64,000 nt of DNA from Betaproteobacteria bacterium (GTDB lineage Bacteria; Pseudomonadota; Gammaproteobacteria; Burkholderiales; Sulfuricellaceae): NCBI GenBank assembly GCA_021373185.1, contig JAJFTF010000036.1:1-64000 (forward strand), written 5' to 3'. The position numbers and the translations under genes were made by a program. Each line of letters begins with the position of its first letter. The first letter of the stretch is position 1. Under the pieces are notes generated by a model, which had not been told where the DNA came from, ran no database searches, and saw nothing but the letters and a program-made list of their open reading frames with translations. Shown in pieces: positions 38,455-48,179 of this stretch.

Positions 38455-39167
38455 TCTGGTTTCGCTCTTTCATCTTCGCCCTGGGGATGTGGGTTTTTAC
38501 CCCGCTGTTTTTCTTTTTCGCATTCTTTTTCCTGCCGTTTAACGCCGTTACCCGCTATCGTGCGATCGCGCCGTGGGCGCGCATCATGCTGCGCTGGCTC
38601 GCGCTGACCTGCGGCCTGAGTTTTCGCGTGGTGGGCCGCGAGAATATTCCGCAGTCCCAGGTGATCGTGCTGTCCAAGCATCAGTCGGCATGGGAGACGC
38701 TGGCATTCCAGGAAATCCTGCCGCCGCTGGTGTGGGTGCTCAAGCGCGAACTGCTGCGCATCCCGTTTTTCGGCTGGGCGCTGGCGATGGCCAGTCCGAT
38801 TGCCATCGACCGTGGCGCGGGCCGGGCGGCATTGAAACAGATTCTGGAGCAGGGCAAGGATAGGCTGGCGAAAGGTTTCTGGGTGGTGGTGTTTCCCGAA
38901 GGCACCCGCGTCAGGCCGGGAGAAAAGGGCAAATACAACATCGGTGGCGCATGGCTTGCCGCGCATAGCGGTGTTCCGGTGTTGCCGGTGGCGCACAACG
39001 CGGGCGAATACTGGGGCAAGAACGGCTTCCTCAAACGCCCCGGCGTGATCACCATCAGCTTCGGCCCATTGATCGAATCCAACGGTATCAAGGCCGACGA
39101 ACTGAACGCGCGGGCCGAAGCCTGGATCGAGGGCGAAATGGCGCGCATCGCCGCCGGAAAAGCCTGA
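38451..39167 (+). CDS. plsC: 1-acyl-sn-glycerol-3-phosphate acyltransferase
   Basis: The 238-aa membrane-bound acyltransferase has an N-terminal hydrophobic helix, an acceptor motif KHQSAWET (HX4E in place of the more common HX4D) and FPEGTRVRPGE. It makes phosphatidic acid for phospholipids. The start overlaps the gmhB stop as ATGA. Confidence 0.9.
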   Translation: MIWFRSFIFALGMWVFTPLFFFFAFFFLPFNAVTRYRAIAPWARIMLRWLALTCGLSFRVVGRENIPQSQVIVLSKHQSAWETLAFQEILPPLVWVLKRELLRIPFFGWALAMASPIAIDRGAGRAALKQILEQGKDRLAKGFWVVVFPEGTRVRPGEKGKYNIGGAWLAAHSGVPVLPVAHNAGEYWGKNGFLKRPGVITISFGPLIESNGIKADELNARAEAWIEGEMARIAAGKA

Positions 39168-39169
39168 GC

Positions 39170-39913
39170 ATGGGCCTTCTCGGCAAACCTCGCGCCGCCG
39201 TTGAAACCCGCATCATTCAGCTCGACGGCCAGGATATCTCCTACCTGTTGAAGCGCAGCCCGAAACGCCGCACCATCGGCATGCGCATCGACCATCGCGG
39301 CCTCACCGTCAACGCACCGCAACGGGCCGCCTACAATCATCTGGAGAAAGTGCTGCAAGAGCGCTCCGATTGGCTACTCGACAAGCTGCGCGAATGGCAG
39401 GCGAACCAGCCCGAACCGATGGGCTTTGGTCATGGCGAGCCGCTGCTGTTTCTCGGCAGCGACATCCGCTTGTCCCTGATAACGGGCGGGCTGCGCGCAA
39501 AGCCGCTGCTGACGGAAGACGACAACTTGATCGTGAAACTGCCGGACATCGCCGATGCGGTAGCCGTCAGGCGCAAGCTGGAGCAGTGGTACCGCGCCGA
39601 GGCGCGCCGCCATTTCAGCCAGCGGCTGGAACATTATGCAGGCCGCATGGGACTGCCGTTGCCGAGCTTGGCCTTGTCCAACGCGCGTTCGCGCTGGGGC
39701 AGTTGCAATTCCCGTGGCGAAATTCGTCTTAGCTGGCGGCTGATTCAGGCGCCGATCAGCCAGATCGATTATGTCGTCGTGCACGAACTGGCGCATATCC
39801 GGGAGCTCAACCATTCATCCCGTTTCTGGGCCATCGTCGAGGAAACCCTGCCCCGCTATGAGGCGGCTCACCAGGCACTCAAGGCCGGCGGGGAGCGGTA
39901 TCACCGATTCTAG
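39170..39913 (+). CDS. YgjP/DUF45 family metallopeptidase
   Basis: The 247-aa protein ends in a zinc metallopeptidase domain with [11 protein letters not shown] (HEXXH plus a downstream His) and the [18 protein letters not shown] element of the YgjP/M48-related group. No substrate is established. It starts 2 nt after the plsC stop and belongs to the glyQ-gloA operon. Confidence 0.9.
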   Translation: MGLLGKPRAAVETRIIQLDGQDISYLLKRSPKRRTIGMRIDHRGLTVNAPQRAAYNHLEKVLQERSDWLLDKLREWQANQPEPMGFGHGEPLLFLGSDIRLSLITGGLRAKPLLTEDDNLIVKLPDIADAVAVRRKLEQWYRAEARRHFSQRLEHYAGRMGLPLPSLALSNARSRWGSCNSRGEIRLSWRLIQAPISQIDYVVVHELAHIRELNHSSRFWAIVEETLPRYEAAHQALKAGGERYHRF

Positions 39914-39924
39914 GAGGAACAGCT

Positions 39925-40302
39925 ATGAGAATTCTGCACACCATGATCCGCGTCGGCGACCTGGATAAATCCATCGCCTTTTACACCGAAGTGCTGGGCA
40001 TGAAGTTGCTGCGGCGCAAGGATTACCCGGACGGCAAGTACACTCTGGCCTTCGTTGGCTACGGCGAGGAATCGGAAGGGGCGGTGCTGGAGTTGACCTA
40101 TAACTGGGGCGTGTCCAGCTATGAACTGGGCACCGGCTATGGCCATGTCGCCATCCAGGTGGATGACATCCGCAAGGCCTGCGCGGATGTTGCGGCCAAG
40201 GGCGGCAAGGTGACGTACGGCCCGGCGCTGCACGGCGGAGCGACGTGGATTGCTTTTGTCGAAGACCCGGATGGCTACAAGATTGAGTTTATTGAGCGGT
40301 AG
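39925..40302 (+). CDS. gloA: Lactoylglutathione lyase (glyoxalase I)
   Basis: The 125-aa product begins [20 protein letters not shown] and has the metal ligands His5, Glu56-region (VLELTYN), His74-region (GYGHVAI) and Glu122 near the end (YKIEFIE). It converts the methylglyoxal-glutathione adduct to S-lactoylglutathione. An AGGAGGAAC Shine-Dalgarno precedes it. It is the last gene of the operon. Confidence 0.95.
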   Translation: MRILHTMIRVGDLDKSIAFYTEVLGMKLLRRKDYPDGKYTLAFVGYGEESEGAVLELTYNWGVSSYELGTGYGHVAIQVDDIRKACADVAAKGGKVTYGPALHGGATWIAFVEDPDGYKIEFIER

Positions 40303-40362
40303 GGGGTTTGCGTAAGGCTGATGTGGGGTGCTGATGCTATGTTTGATCCCTGTTTTTAGCTC

Positions 40363-40403
40363 GAAGCATACCGCCAAGCCTCGAATAGGCTGGCGTATGC
40401 TTC
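40363..40403. other. Long stem-loop between gloA and the DUF3149 gene
   Basis: GAAGCATACCGCCA pairs with TGGCGTATGCTTC with one bulged C, and AGCC/GGCT extend the stem inward. It lies between two convergent genes. No T run follows on either strand, so termination here would be inefficient or factor-dependent. Confidence 0.55.
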
Positions 40404-40424
40404 AACAAGGGAAAAGCTGCAGTT

Positions 40425-40547
40425 TTACTCGGACTTGCTCTGCTTGATGTAGAAATAAAGCAGCCATCCCGACACGACGATGATGGTGAGAGTGATGGTG
40501 GCGACAGACATGATGCCGGTAGTTGAACCGAATAGAACGTTTAACAT
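40425..40547 (-). CDS. DUF3149 small membrane protein
   Basis: This 40-aa gene begins MLNVLFGSTTGIMSV, has one membrane helix (about residues 13-34) and ends YIKQSKSE. The LFGSTTG start and length match DUF3149, a small betaproteobacterial membrane family of unknown function. A very strong AGGAGG Shine-Dalgarno lies 5 nt before the ATG, which supports translation. Confidence 0.82.
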   Translation of the reverse strand: MLNVLFGSTTGIMSVATITLTIIVVSGWLLYFYIKQSKSE

Positions 40548-40769
40548 GACTTCCTCCTGTTGGAATGGAAATGGTGCTGCCCCTGATTAAGGACATGCAG
40601 GTCTCATTATAAGCAGCTAATCGGTCGTTTGAAAACACTATTTTGCGTTTGTTTCTACTATGCGGGAACCCACAAGTTCATCGGCCTGAGGCTTCCTCGC
40701 GGCGCAGAGGGGGATTAAGAGTAGCCCGCTAATGTTTGAATGTTAGCGTTGGCCCCGGAACTGTTTGGG

Positions 40770-41600
40770 TTATGTGCGCTTGAATGTCCCGTATTGATCG
40801 TGGATTTCCTGGAAACTCTTGTGTTGGATGTCGCGCACCTGGGGCGCGACGAAGGATTCCAGCGCGGTCTGGAGGCGCAAGGTGTTGTAATCACGGGAAA
40901 TCAGCGCAACCCCTTCCGTAACCAATTTGAAGATGAGAAGTTCTTCGTGGGTCTTGGTGCAAATGTTTTCCGCCACCGGAATGAACAGGAAGTTGGCCAG
41001 GATGATGCCGTAGAGCAGCGAGGTCAGGGCAGCGGGAATGCCGCCGAGGATCATGGCGCTATCACTGTTATTGGCCAGGATGCCGATCAGAACGACGACG
41101 CTGCCCGCGATGCCGGAGGTGAGCGCCAGCCGGGCCAGGTGGCGGAAAATGCGCTCGTGCTGGGCGCGCCGTTGCTGGAAAAAATAGGCTTCGTTATTCA
41201 GCATGTCGCATAATTCTTTCACCGTGAAGCCGTCCACCAGCATTGACAGCGCCCGCCGCAGGAACTGGATGCTGACCCGCTCCTCTTCGCTTTCCAGCGC
41301 TAGCAGGCCGTCCATGCGGGATTTTCGGGAGAGGTCGAGGAGCGCATCGACGATCTCTTTCTTGGTCGGTGGCTGGATGCAGTAGCTGTTACGGGCCACC
41401 TTGAGAGCGGTGGTGATTTCCGTTGTCGGATAACTGGCGAATGCCGAGCCTAGCGTTCCCGCCAGCACCGTGACGAAGCCGACCAGATGCAGCATCGAAT
41501 GATTTTCAGCGCCGATCCAGAAACTACAGAGAATGAGGCAGAGGTAGAAGATTAAGGTGAAAAAGACGATGCCGAACCAGGAGTGAGGGTGGGATTTCAT
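40770..41600 (-). CDS. MotA/TolQ/ExbB-like proton channel protein, orphan
   Basis: The 276-aa protein has membrane segments at about residues 9-30, 36-56, 160-176 and 184-210. The GSAFASYP start of the cytoplasmic loop and the GGIPAALTSLLYGIILANFLFIP segment resemble MotA. No MotB or ExbD partner is adjacent and no other flagellar gene lies in the window. It may be a stator protein with a distant partner, or a MotA-like protein with another role. Confidence 0.75.
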   Translation of the reverse strand: MKSHPHSWFGIVFFTLIFYLCLILCSFWIGAENHSMLHLVGFVTVLAGTLGSAFASYPTTEITTALKVARNSYCIQPPTKKEIVDALLDLSRKSRMDGLLALESEEERVSIQFLRRALSMLVDGFTVKELCDMLNNEAYFFQQRRAQHERIFRHLARLALTSGIAGSVVVLIGILANNSDSAMILGGIPAALTSLLYGIILANFLFIPVAENICTKTHEELLIFKLVTEGVALISRDYNTLRLQTALESFVAPQVRDIQHKSFQEIHDQYGTFKRT

Positions 41601-41810
41601 GGCGCCTCCTTTCAGCGTGTCGTGAAGATGTCTCCCAAGCGGGGCATTGAAGCCTCGCCGGGGGGACTGACTTGCCAGTCAGCAGGAAATGGTCGTCTGA
41701 TTTATTAATAGCATAATAATGCCTTATCTGTAGTATTTTTGTAGGGTATGGTTTGCTGGATGGTTTTGAGTGCGCGAAGCGCGCAGAACCGCAAGCTGCG
41801 AGGCGGGAGC

Positions 41811-42578
41811 CTAAACCTTGCAGTAATTGGCAATCGCCACAAACTCCGCTACCCCGAGATTCTCCGCTCGCAAGCCGGGATCAATCCCCAGCGCCGCAAA
41901 TCCGTCGGCATCCAGATAGGCTTTCAAGGTATTGCGCAAGACTTTGCGTCGCTGGCCGAAGGCGGCGGTGACGATGGCGCCGAACAGGGCTTCGTCCTTG
42001 GCGGGATGCGGCAATTCGGCGTAGGGGATCATGCGCACGATGGCAGACTCGACCTTGGGCGCCGGCTGGAAGGCGTCCGGCGGCACGATGAATTGCAGTT
42101 CCATGGCGTAGCGGTATTGCAGCATCACCGACAGCCTGCCGTATTCCGGCGTGGAAGGCGCGGCGACCATGCGTTCCACCACTTCCTTTTGCAGCATGAA
42201 GTGCATGTCGATGATGTTGCCGACATATTCGCTGAGGTGAAACAGGATGGGCGTGGAGATATTGTAGGGCAGGTTGCCGATCACGCGAATGCGTTCGCCG
42301 AGTGACGAAAAATCGAACTTAAGCACGTCGCCGGCGTGGATGGTCAGCTTGGTTTTCGGGTAGTTGTTTTCCAGACGGGCGATGATGTCGCGGTCGATTT
42401 CCACCACATGGAGGTGGGGCAGGATTTTGAGCAGGGGGTCGGTGAGTGCGCCCAAGCCCGGCCCGATTTCCACCATGGTATCGCCCGGCTGGGGGTTGAT
42501 GGCGCGGATGATGGTCTGGATGACGCCCTGGTCGGTGAGGAAGTTCTGGCCGAAGCGTTTTCTTGGAATATGGCTCAT
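41811..42578 (-). CDS. rsmA: 16S rRNA dimethyladenosine transferase
   Basis: The 255-aa product ([16 protein letters not shown]) is a class I methyltransferase with the SAM motif [15 protein letters not shown] and the catalytic NLPYNIS motif. It dimethylates two adenosines near the 3' end of 16S rRNA. It is the last gene of the lptD-surA-pdxA-rsmA set on the minus strand. The 210 bp beyond its end hold no gene. Confidence 0.97.
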   Translation of the reverse strand: MSHIPRKRFGQNFLTDQGVIQTIIRAINPQPGDTMVEIGPGLGALTDPLLKILPHLHVVEIDRDIIARLENNYPKTKLTIHAGDVLKFDFSSLGERIRVIGNLPYNISTPILFHLSEYVGNIIDMHFMLQKEVVERMVAAPSTPEYGRLSVMLQYRYAMELQFIVPPDAFQPAPKVESAIVRMIPYAELPHPAKDEALFGAIVTAAFGQRRKVLRNTLKAYLDADGFAALGIDPGLRAENLGVAEFVAIANYCKV

Positions 42579-42585
42579 AAAACTT

Positions 42586-42654
42586 ACCGCAAAGGCGCAA
42601 AGGCGCAGAGTACAAGCAAAGAAATCTTTCTTGGCGTCTCTGCGCCTTTGCGGT
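42586..42654. repeat. GCGCAAAGGCGC inverted repeat between pdxA and rsmA
   Basis: ACCGCAAAGGCGCAAAGG...CGCAGAG (42586-42610) faces CTCTGCGCCTTTGCGGT (42638-42654), giving a stem of about 17 bp. Its right arm ends at the pdxA stop codon. A related, longer copy is at 49198-49289. Confidence 0.8.
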
Positions 42655-43676
42655 TAATGGGCTTTTTCATTTTTTGCCATTTTCAGCGCCAGCTCAATTG
42701 CCGCCATCAAGCTGCCGCTCTCGATCTTGCCGGTGCCGGCCAGCGCCAGCGCGGTGCCGTGGTCGACCGAGGTGCGGATGATGGGCATGCCCAGCGTGAC
42801 GTTGACGCCGCCGCCGAAGCTGGCGTATTTCAATACCGGCAGCCCTTGGTCATGGTACATGGCGAACTGGCAGTCGGAACCTTGCAGTTGCGCCCGCGTG
42901 AACAGGGTGTCGGCAGGCAGCGGGCCGACCAGGTTCATGCCTTCGCTGCGTAGCGCTTCCAGTGTCGGTGCGATGACGTCGATTTCCTCGCGTCCCAGAT
43001 GGCCGGATTCGCCGGCGTGGGGGTTGAGTCCTGCCACCAGAATGCGTGGATTTTTCAGGCCGAAGCGCTGTTGCAGGTCACGGTGCAGGATGCGGATGGT
43101 TTGTTCCAGCCCCGAGCGGGTGATGGCAGCCGGGATGTCCTTGAGCGCCAAGTGGGTGGTGGCGAGCGCGACGCGCAGCCCGCCGCCGACCAGCATCATC
43201 ACGACTTGCGGTGTTTGGGTCAGTTCGGCAAGGAATTCGGTATGGCCGGTGAAGGGGATGCCGGCATCGTTGATGACGCCTTTGTGTACCGGGGCGGTGA
43301 CCATGGCGCCGAAGGTGCCGTCGAGGCAGCAACGGGCGGCCAGGGACAAGGTGTCGAGCACGTAGCGGCTGTTGGCGGGGTCGAGTTCGCCGGCAACGGC
43401 GGGTTGGGTCAGATCGCAGTGCAGCACTTCGAGGATGCCGTGCTGGTCGGGTGCGGCGGTAGAGGGAGAGAAATCCGCCAGTTCGAGCGGCAGGCCGAGC
43501 TGGCGGGCGCGGGCGGCAAGCAGGTCGCGGTCGGCAATGACGACGATGCGCGCTGACCGGGTTTTTTGCGCCAGCAGTACGCACAGGTCGGGGCCGATGC
43601 CGGCGGGTTCGCCGGCGGTCAGGGCTATCGCTTGAGATTTGTGTGCGGGGTTCAGAAGCTTTTGCTCTGTGTTCAG
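42654..43676 (-). CDS. pdxA: 4-hydroxythreonine-4-phosphate dehydrogenase, probable CTG start
   Basis: The frame encodes a complete PdxA of 340 aa for pyridoxal phosphate synthesis. It has ALTAGEPAGIGPDLCVLLAQ near the start and the metal/substrate sites VTAPVHKG, GHTEFLAE and MYHDQGLP. No ATG, GTG or TTG precedes the conserved N-terminus; the first such codon (GTG 43427) would delete about 80 essential residues. A CTG at 43674-43676 follows GGAAG by 7-8 nt and overlaps the surA stop as CTGA, mimicking the usual ATGA coupling. The function is sure; the start is inferred. Confidence 0.88.
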   Translation of the reverse strand: MNTEQKLLNPAHKSQAIALTAGEPAGIGPDLCVLLAQKTRSARIVVIADRDLLAARARQLGLPLELADFSPSTAAPDQHGILEVLHCDLTQPAVAGELDPANSRYVLDTLSLAARCCLDGTFGAMVTAPVHKGVINDAGIPFTGHTEFLAELTQTPQVVMMLVGGGLRVALATTHLALKDIPAAITRSGLEQTIRILHRDLQQRFGLKNPRILVAGLNPHAGESGHLGREEIDVIAPTLEALRSEGMNLVGPLPADTLFTRAQLQGSDCQFAMYHDQGLPVLKYASFGGGVNVTLGMPIIRTSVDHGTALALAGTGKIESGSLMAAIELALKMAKNEKAH

Positions 43677-45010
43677 AACTTGTCTTCCAGCCGGTATTCG
43701 ACGAACGCCTGGTCGCGCAATTGGCGCAGCCAGTTTTCATAGGCTTCATCGGCTTTTCTGGCGCGGATTTCCTGGCGAGCCATGAGGGCTTGCTGTTCCT
43801 TGCCGACATCTTCGGTACGGCGCTCCAGTACCTGAATCAGGTGCCAGCCGAAGGGCGATTTGATGGGCGCGCTGATTTCATTCAGCTTGAGGGCATCCAT
43901 GGCGCGCTCAAATTCCGGCACGGTTTCGCCGGGCGAAAGCCAGCCGAGGTCGCCGCCTTTTGACGCGGAACCATCCTCGGAGTGAAGTCGTGCCAGCTCG
44001 GCGAAACTGGCTTTGTTGTCGAGCCGTTCCTTGAGCTGGATCAGGCGGTTTTTTGCATCGGCTTCCGAGACGATTTCACTGGTTTTTATCAGGATGTGGC
44101 GCGCATGGGTTTTTTGCACGATCATCGCTCCGCCCTTGCTGCGTTTGTCGAGCAGCTTGAGAATGTGGAAGCCGTTCGGGCTGCGCAACACGGCGCTGGT
44201 TTGACCCGGTTTCAGGGCGCTGACCGCTTCCAGGAACAGGCCGGGCAGGCGGCTGGCGGAACGCCAGCCGAGCACGCCGCCTTGCAGTCCGTCCGGTGCC
44301 TCGGAATAGCTTGCGGCTATTTGCGAAAAATCCGCCTTGCTGAGTTCGGACAGGGCTTTTTCAGCGCGTGCCCGCTTGGCCTGGACTTGCTCCGGACTGG
44401 CCTGCTCCGGCACGCGAATCAAAATATGCGCGAGGTTGAACTCGTCTTCGCCGCCCGATTGGGCGGCGCGGCTGGCGAGGAAGCTCTCTACTTCGCCATC
44501 GCTGACGACGACACGGTTATCCACTTCGCGATCGCGCAAGCGGCCAAGGATGATTTCTTCGCGAACTTCCTCGCGGAACTTGCTGAAGCTGACGCCGTCT
44601 TTTTCCAAGGTATTACGGAACGCTTCCACGGAAAGCTTGTTTTCCTGGGCGATGCGCTGCAGGGTCTTGTCGAGCTGTAAATCGTCGACACGGATGCCGG
44701 TTTCCTTGGCGAACTGCAATTGCACCCGATCGGTGATCATGCGTTCCAGCACCTGTTTTTCCATCACCTCTTCAGGCGGCAACTGGGTTCCCTGCTTGCG
44801 CAATTGTTGCATGATGATGCGCGTCCGGTCATCGAGTTCGAGCTGGGTGATGACATCATTGTTGACCACGGCGACGATGCGGCCCACCAGTTGGATTCGG
44901 GCAGAAGGCTGCGCCGTGTCGCCTCCGGCGGCGTGAACGCCGCCGACGAGCAAGGCCAGACACGCGCCTAGGAGGGTGGCATTAACGTATTTCAGACAGG
45001 GGGTTTTCAT
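43673..45010 (-). CDS. surA: Periplasmic chaperone and peptidyl-prolyl isomerase SurA
   Basis: The 445-aa protein has a signal peptide (MKTPCLKYVNATLLGACLAL, ending GGVHA), an N-terminal chaperone domain and two parvulin domains (NLAHILIRVPEQ and HARHILIKTSE). SurA escorts outer membrane proteins such as LptD, encoded just upstream. The start at 45010 overlaps the end of lptD; 45019 is an alternative. Confidence 0.95.
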   Translation of the reverse strand: MKTPCLKYVNATLLGACLALLVGGVHAAGGDTAQPSARIQLVGRIVAVVNNDVITQLELDDRTRIIMQQLRKQGTQLPPEEVMEKQVLERMITDRVQLQFAKETGIRVDDLQLDKTLQRIAQENKLSVEAFRNTLEKDGVSFSKFREEVREEIILGRLRDREVDNRVVVSDGEVESFLASRAAQSGGEDEFNLAHILIRVPEQASPEQVQAKRARAEKALSELSKADFSQIAASYSEAPDGLQGGVLGWRSASRLPGLFLEAVSALKPGQTSAVLRSPNGFHILKLLDKRSKGGAMIVQKTHARHILIKTSEIVSEADAKNRLIQLKERLDNKASFAELARLHSEDGSASKGGDLGWLSPGETVPEFERAMDALKLNEISAPIKSPFGWHLIQVLERRTEDVGKEQQALMARQEIRARKADEAYENWLRQLRDQAFVEYRLEDKF

Positions 45011-48000
45011 TGGGAGCATCTGTTGTTTTGGTATAGCCATAGATGTTGCGTCTGAGTACATCCAGCGGGTTGGAACCGATCGAGCTGACGCCGTTCAATT
45101 CCAGTTGGAAGAATATCGCGTTGGTGCGATCCGTGGTGGCGGTCGCAAAGCTGTGCACGACAGTCCGAATCGCCCAGCAGCCCGCATTGTATTCGACTCC
45201 GCCCAGGCTTTCCAGAACCTTCTTGTCGAGAATCGAGTAGTTCCACCGCGCCAAGCCGTTCCAGCGTCCGAACAGCGGCCACTGCGCCGAGGTGTCGACC
45301 TGCTTGTTCGCCACTGGGGCGATGGCCGTGGCCGGGGCATAACGATAGCTGGCGTAGAGCGCCTTGCCCGCTGTCGGCATGTAGCGGCTGGTGAGCGCCA
45401 GGCTGCTGGTTTTGTGCAGGTCAGGATCGTATTGCCACAGGCTGTCCATCGCCAGTGCTTTTGTGACCCGTCCACCCACCGAAACCAGCAGGTCGGAATA
45501 TTTGCGGGTGGGCGCGCTGGTGTTCGGCAGCGTGACTTCGGGCAAGGTCAGGTAGAAGCGCTGGGCGACGGTGCCACGCAAGCGTTCCAGGCCAATCGGG
45601 TCAAGCAGGCGAGAGGTCAGGCCCAGAGTCGCCTGGTTGGCATCGCTGATGCGATCGCTGCCGGCAAAGCGGTTTTCCGTGAAAATCTGGGGCAAACCGA
45701 AGCCGACGTCGCCGGTGTCGAATACCGGGATGCTGCTTTGGTCGCGGAATGGCGTGCGAACGTAATACAGGCGCGGTTCCAGCGTTTGCTGGTAGCCGGC
45801 GCCGAACAGATCGGTGTCGCGTTCGAAATACAGGCCGCTGTCGACGCTGAAAATGGGCAGGGAACGGCTGACATCGGGTTGCGCGGTGGAGTTGTTGTCG
45901 TTGAAAGAATAGTGCGTGCCGTGCAGCCCGATTTTTGGCGTGACGTAGCCGTAAACCTGGGACAACGGCAGGCTGATGCTGGGGTAAAGCGTGACGCGCT
46001 TGCCGTTAAGCTTGGTGGGGTGGGTGAAATCCACCGCCTCGCTGTTGAGGGCGAGATTTACGCCGGGGCCGAGTGTGTTGCCTTTCCAGTTGACCATTTT
46101 CGATCCGTTCAGCAGCATCTGGGTACGGCGGTAAGGAGTGTCGATGAGGGCCAGCGGATCCTGCAAGGTCTGGAAGCTCTGCGAGCGTGCCGAGAATAGC
46201 CAGTTGCTGTCCGCATAGGAGAGCGAGCCGTCGCGCAACAGGTTGGCTTGGGACGTGGCGCCGACCTGGGTGCTCAGATCGCGGAAATAATTGTCGTCGG
46301 ACGCCCGCTCCAAGTTGAGCGAGCCGGCCCAGCCGTTGCCTGGAGTGTATTGGTGGCGTAGCGTCATGTAACTTCGGTCGGTGTTGGTGAGACGATCACT
46401 GGGCAGGGCTTCCACATTGGCCTCGCCGGCATAGCTCCGTCCCAGATAGCGAAATTTGGTTTGCAGCATTGTGCCGCGCTTGTCCATGTAGCGCGGCGCG
46501 ATGGTGGCATCCATCTCGGGCGCAATATTCCAATAATAGGGCAGGGTGAACTCCGCGCCACCCTTGCCGGTGCTGCCGAAGCTGGGGCTGAGGAAGCCCG
46601 ATTTGCGCTCGTCGTTGAGCGAAAAATTCATCCATGGCGTATAGAGCAACGGCACCCCCTGGAAATCGACATAGGCATTGCGTGCTGTGCCGACTTGGGT
46701 GGTGCGGTTGATTTCAAGTTCGCCGGCGTGAATGAACCAGTCGTCCGAACCGGCCTGACAGGTGGTGTAGCGCGCATCTTCCAGCCGGTACTGGTTCTCG
46801 CCTTCGAAGCGCAGTATTTTTGCATCGCCCCGACCGGGCGGAACCTGCTGATTCAGCTGGAAGGCCGGTTGCATCATGAAACCTTCCTTCTTTTCCATCT
46901 GCAGCTTGAGCTCCGGACCTTCCGTGATATCGCCTTTTTGATCGATGCGTACGTTGCCCAAGGCATGCAGTTCGTCCTCGGGCTTGCTGTAGCGTAGCCG
47001 GTCGGCGGTGACGACCTGGCCCCATTGGCGCAGTTCGGCTTCGCCGATGGCCTCGGTTTCTGCGTCCTGATGCCCTTGAATGGTCATCGCGCTGATGAAA
47101 ATCGGGCCGGGCTGCGCGCCGGTCGGCGGGGAGAGGGTCAGGCTTTGATTGGATTTGAGCGGCAAAGGCTCTGCCGACTCGATCTCGTTGCCGGCTACCT
47201 GCACTGCCTGGCTTGTTTCTGCGGCTTCCTTGAGGTGGCCCGGTTCGTTGCCGGTGATGACCTTGCTTTCGCTTGCCTGTCGAATCGGCACTTCTCTGGC
47301 TGTCGGTGGCAGCAAGCCCGGATCCACCTTCAATGGTGGCAGGTTAAGTGGTTTCGATTCGGCCTTGCTGGCAGGAATCATGGGTTCCGCTGTGGCCAGC
47401 GTATTCCGGACTGGCTGAGGTTTGCCTTCCAGCGTTTTCGCGGGCGCAACGATCGGAGCGGCGGGCTGGTTATCGGCTGGTGGGACTGCGGCGACAGGCT
47501 GCGCGGTCTGGGGCGCTGATTCGGCAGCGGCTTTGCTTGGTGCGAGTGTTTTTTCTTCAGCCGGCAGCGGTTCAGATTTTTGGGGTTCCGGTGCCGCAAC
47601 GATATTTCTGGCTTGCTGCGGCTCATCCTTTGGCGCAATCGCCGGACTCGGGGGAGGGGCGGTTGCCGGAGTTACAGAGGCGGGTTGCGCGATCTGCGAT
47701 TTTGATTCGGGAACCGCCTTGTCCGGTGTCTGCGCTTTTTCAAGCGGTAGCGGCACGGGGATTTTGCTGGCGGCAGCTTGGGGCATTGCTGTCACGGTTG
47801 CCCCGTCGTGGGTGCTGGCCGGCGATTGGGGCGCGGGGGCGGCGGTGTTTTCGACGGCGGGCTTGACCGCTGCTTTTTTGGCGGCGGGCGGCGCTGGCGG
47901 CAGCAGGCCGGGATCGATTTGCAGCGGCGGCAAGCCAGCCGCCTGCACGGCAACGGGAAACAGGCAGATCAGGGCGATGGCTAGCGGTGTGGGTCGAACA

Positions 48001-48056
48001 TCGTGGAGAAGCGCAGCTAAACAACGAGTTGGCTTTTCACGGAAAGATTTTTTCAT
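44982..48056 (-). CDS. lptD: LPS assembly outer membrane protein LptD, with long N-terminal insert
   Basis: The 1024-aa protein is longer than E. coli LptD (784 aa). After a signal peptide (ending VAVQA) comes a proline/alanine-rich region to about residue 300. There the motif LPPLxxDPGLLPP appears twice (residues 42-54 and 239-251). The OstA-like periplasmic domain (about 310-450) and the 26-strand barrel follow. Cysteines near residue 433 and the C-terminal region (NAGCWAIRTV) fit the disulfide pair of LptD. It inserts LPS into the outer leaflet. Confidence 0.95.
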   Translation of the reverse strand: MKKSFREKPTRCLAALLHDVRPTPLAIALICLFPVAVQAAGLPPLQIDPGLLPPAPPAAKKAAVKPAVENTAAPAPQSPASTHDGATVTAMPQAAASKIPVPLPLEKAQTPDKAVPESKSQIAQPASVTPATAPPPSPAIAPKDEPQQARNIVAAPEPQKSEPLPAEEKTLAPSKAAAESAPQTAQPVAAVPPADNQPAAPIVAPAKTLEGKPQPVRNTLATAEPMIPASKAESKPLNLPPLKVDPGLLPPTAREVPIRQASESKVITGNEPGHLKEAAETSQAVQVAGNEIESAEPLPLKSNQSLTLSPPTGAQPGPIFISAMTIQGHQDAETEAIGEAELRQWGQVVTADRLRYSKPEDELHALGNVRIDQKGDITEGPELKLQMEKKEGFMMQPAFQLNQQVPPGRGDAKILRFEGENQYRLEDARYTTCQAGSDDWFIHAGELEINRTTQVGTARNAYVDFQGVPLLYTPWMNFSLNDERKSGFLSPSFGSTGKGGAEFTLPYYWNIAPEMDATIAPRYMDKRGTMLQTKFRYLGRSYAGEANVEALPSDRLTNTDRSYMTLRHQYTPGNGWAGSLNLERASDDNYFRDLSTQVGATSQANLLRDGSLSYADSNWLFSARSQSFQTLQDPLALIDTPYRRTQMLLNGSKMVNWKGNTLGPGVNLALNSEAVDFTHPTKLNGKRVTLYPSISLPLSQVYGYVTPKIGLHGTHYSFNDNNSTAQPDVSRSLPIFSVDSGLYFERDTDLFGAGYQQTLEPRLYYVRTPFRDQSSIPVFDTGDVGFGLPQIFTENRFAGSDRISDANQATLGLTSRLLDPIGLERLRGTVAQRFYLTLPEVTLPNTSAPTRKYSDLLVSVGGRVTKALAMDSLWQYDPDLHKTSSLALTSRYMPTAGKALYASYRYAPATAIAPVANKQVDTSAQWPLFGRWNGLARWNYSILDKKVLESLGGVEYNAGCWAIRTVVHSFATATTDRTNAIFFQLELNGVSSIGSNPLDVLRRNIYGYTKTTDAPNENPLSEIR

Positions 48057-48179
48057 GTTTTAAATGTAGGGCAACAGCCACAATTTATGCCAAATGGCGA
48101 AGATCGTGGCTATGGGTGTATCTCATTATTATTTGAGCCAGTATCGGTGATAAAATCGCACAAATTCGGTTTTTACGCA

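Noticed and set aside
40548..40769. Gene or RNA between the DUF3149 and MotA-like genes
   Set aside because: No open frame with a ribosome binding site and no stable fold was seen.
43078..43809. Arg/Pro-rich minus-strand frame beginning MSARNSKPSW
   Set aside because: It overlaps pdxA and surA in a different frame; the pdxA frame holds the conserved residues.
44976..46199. 407-codon plus-strand frame over lptD
   Set aside because: It is antisense to the lptD barrel and has no recognisable domain or ribosome binding site.
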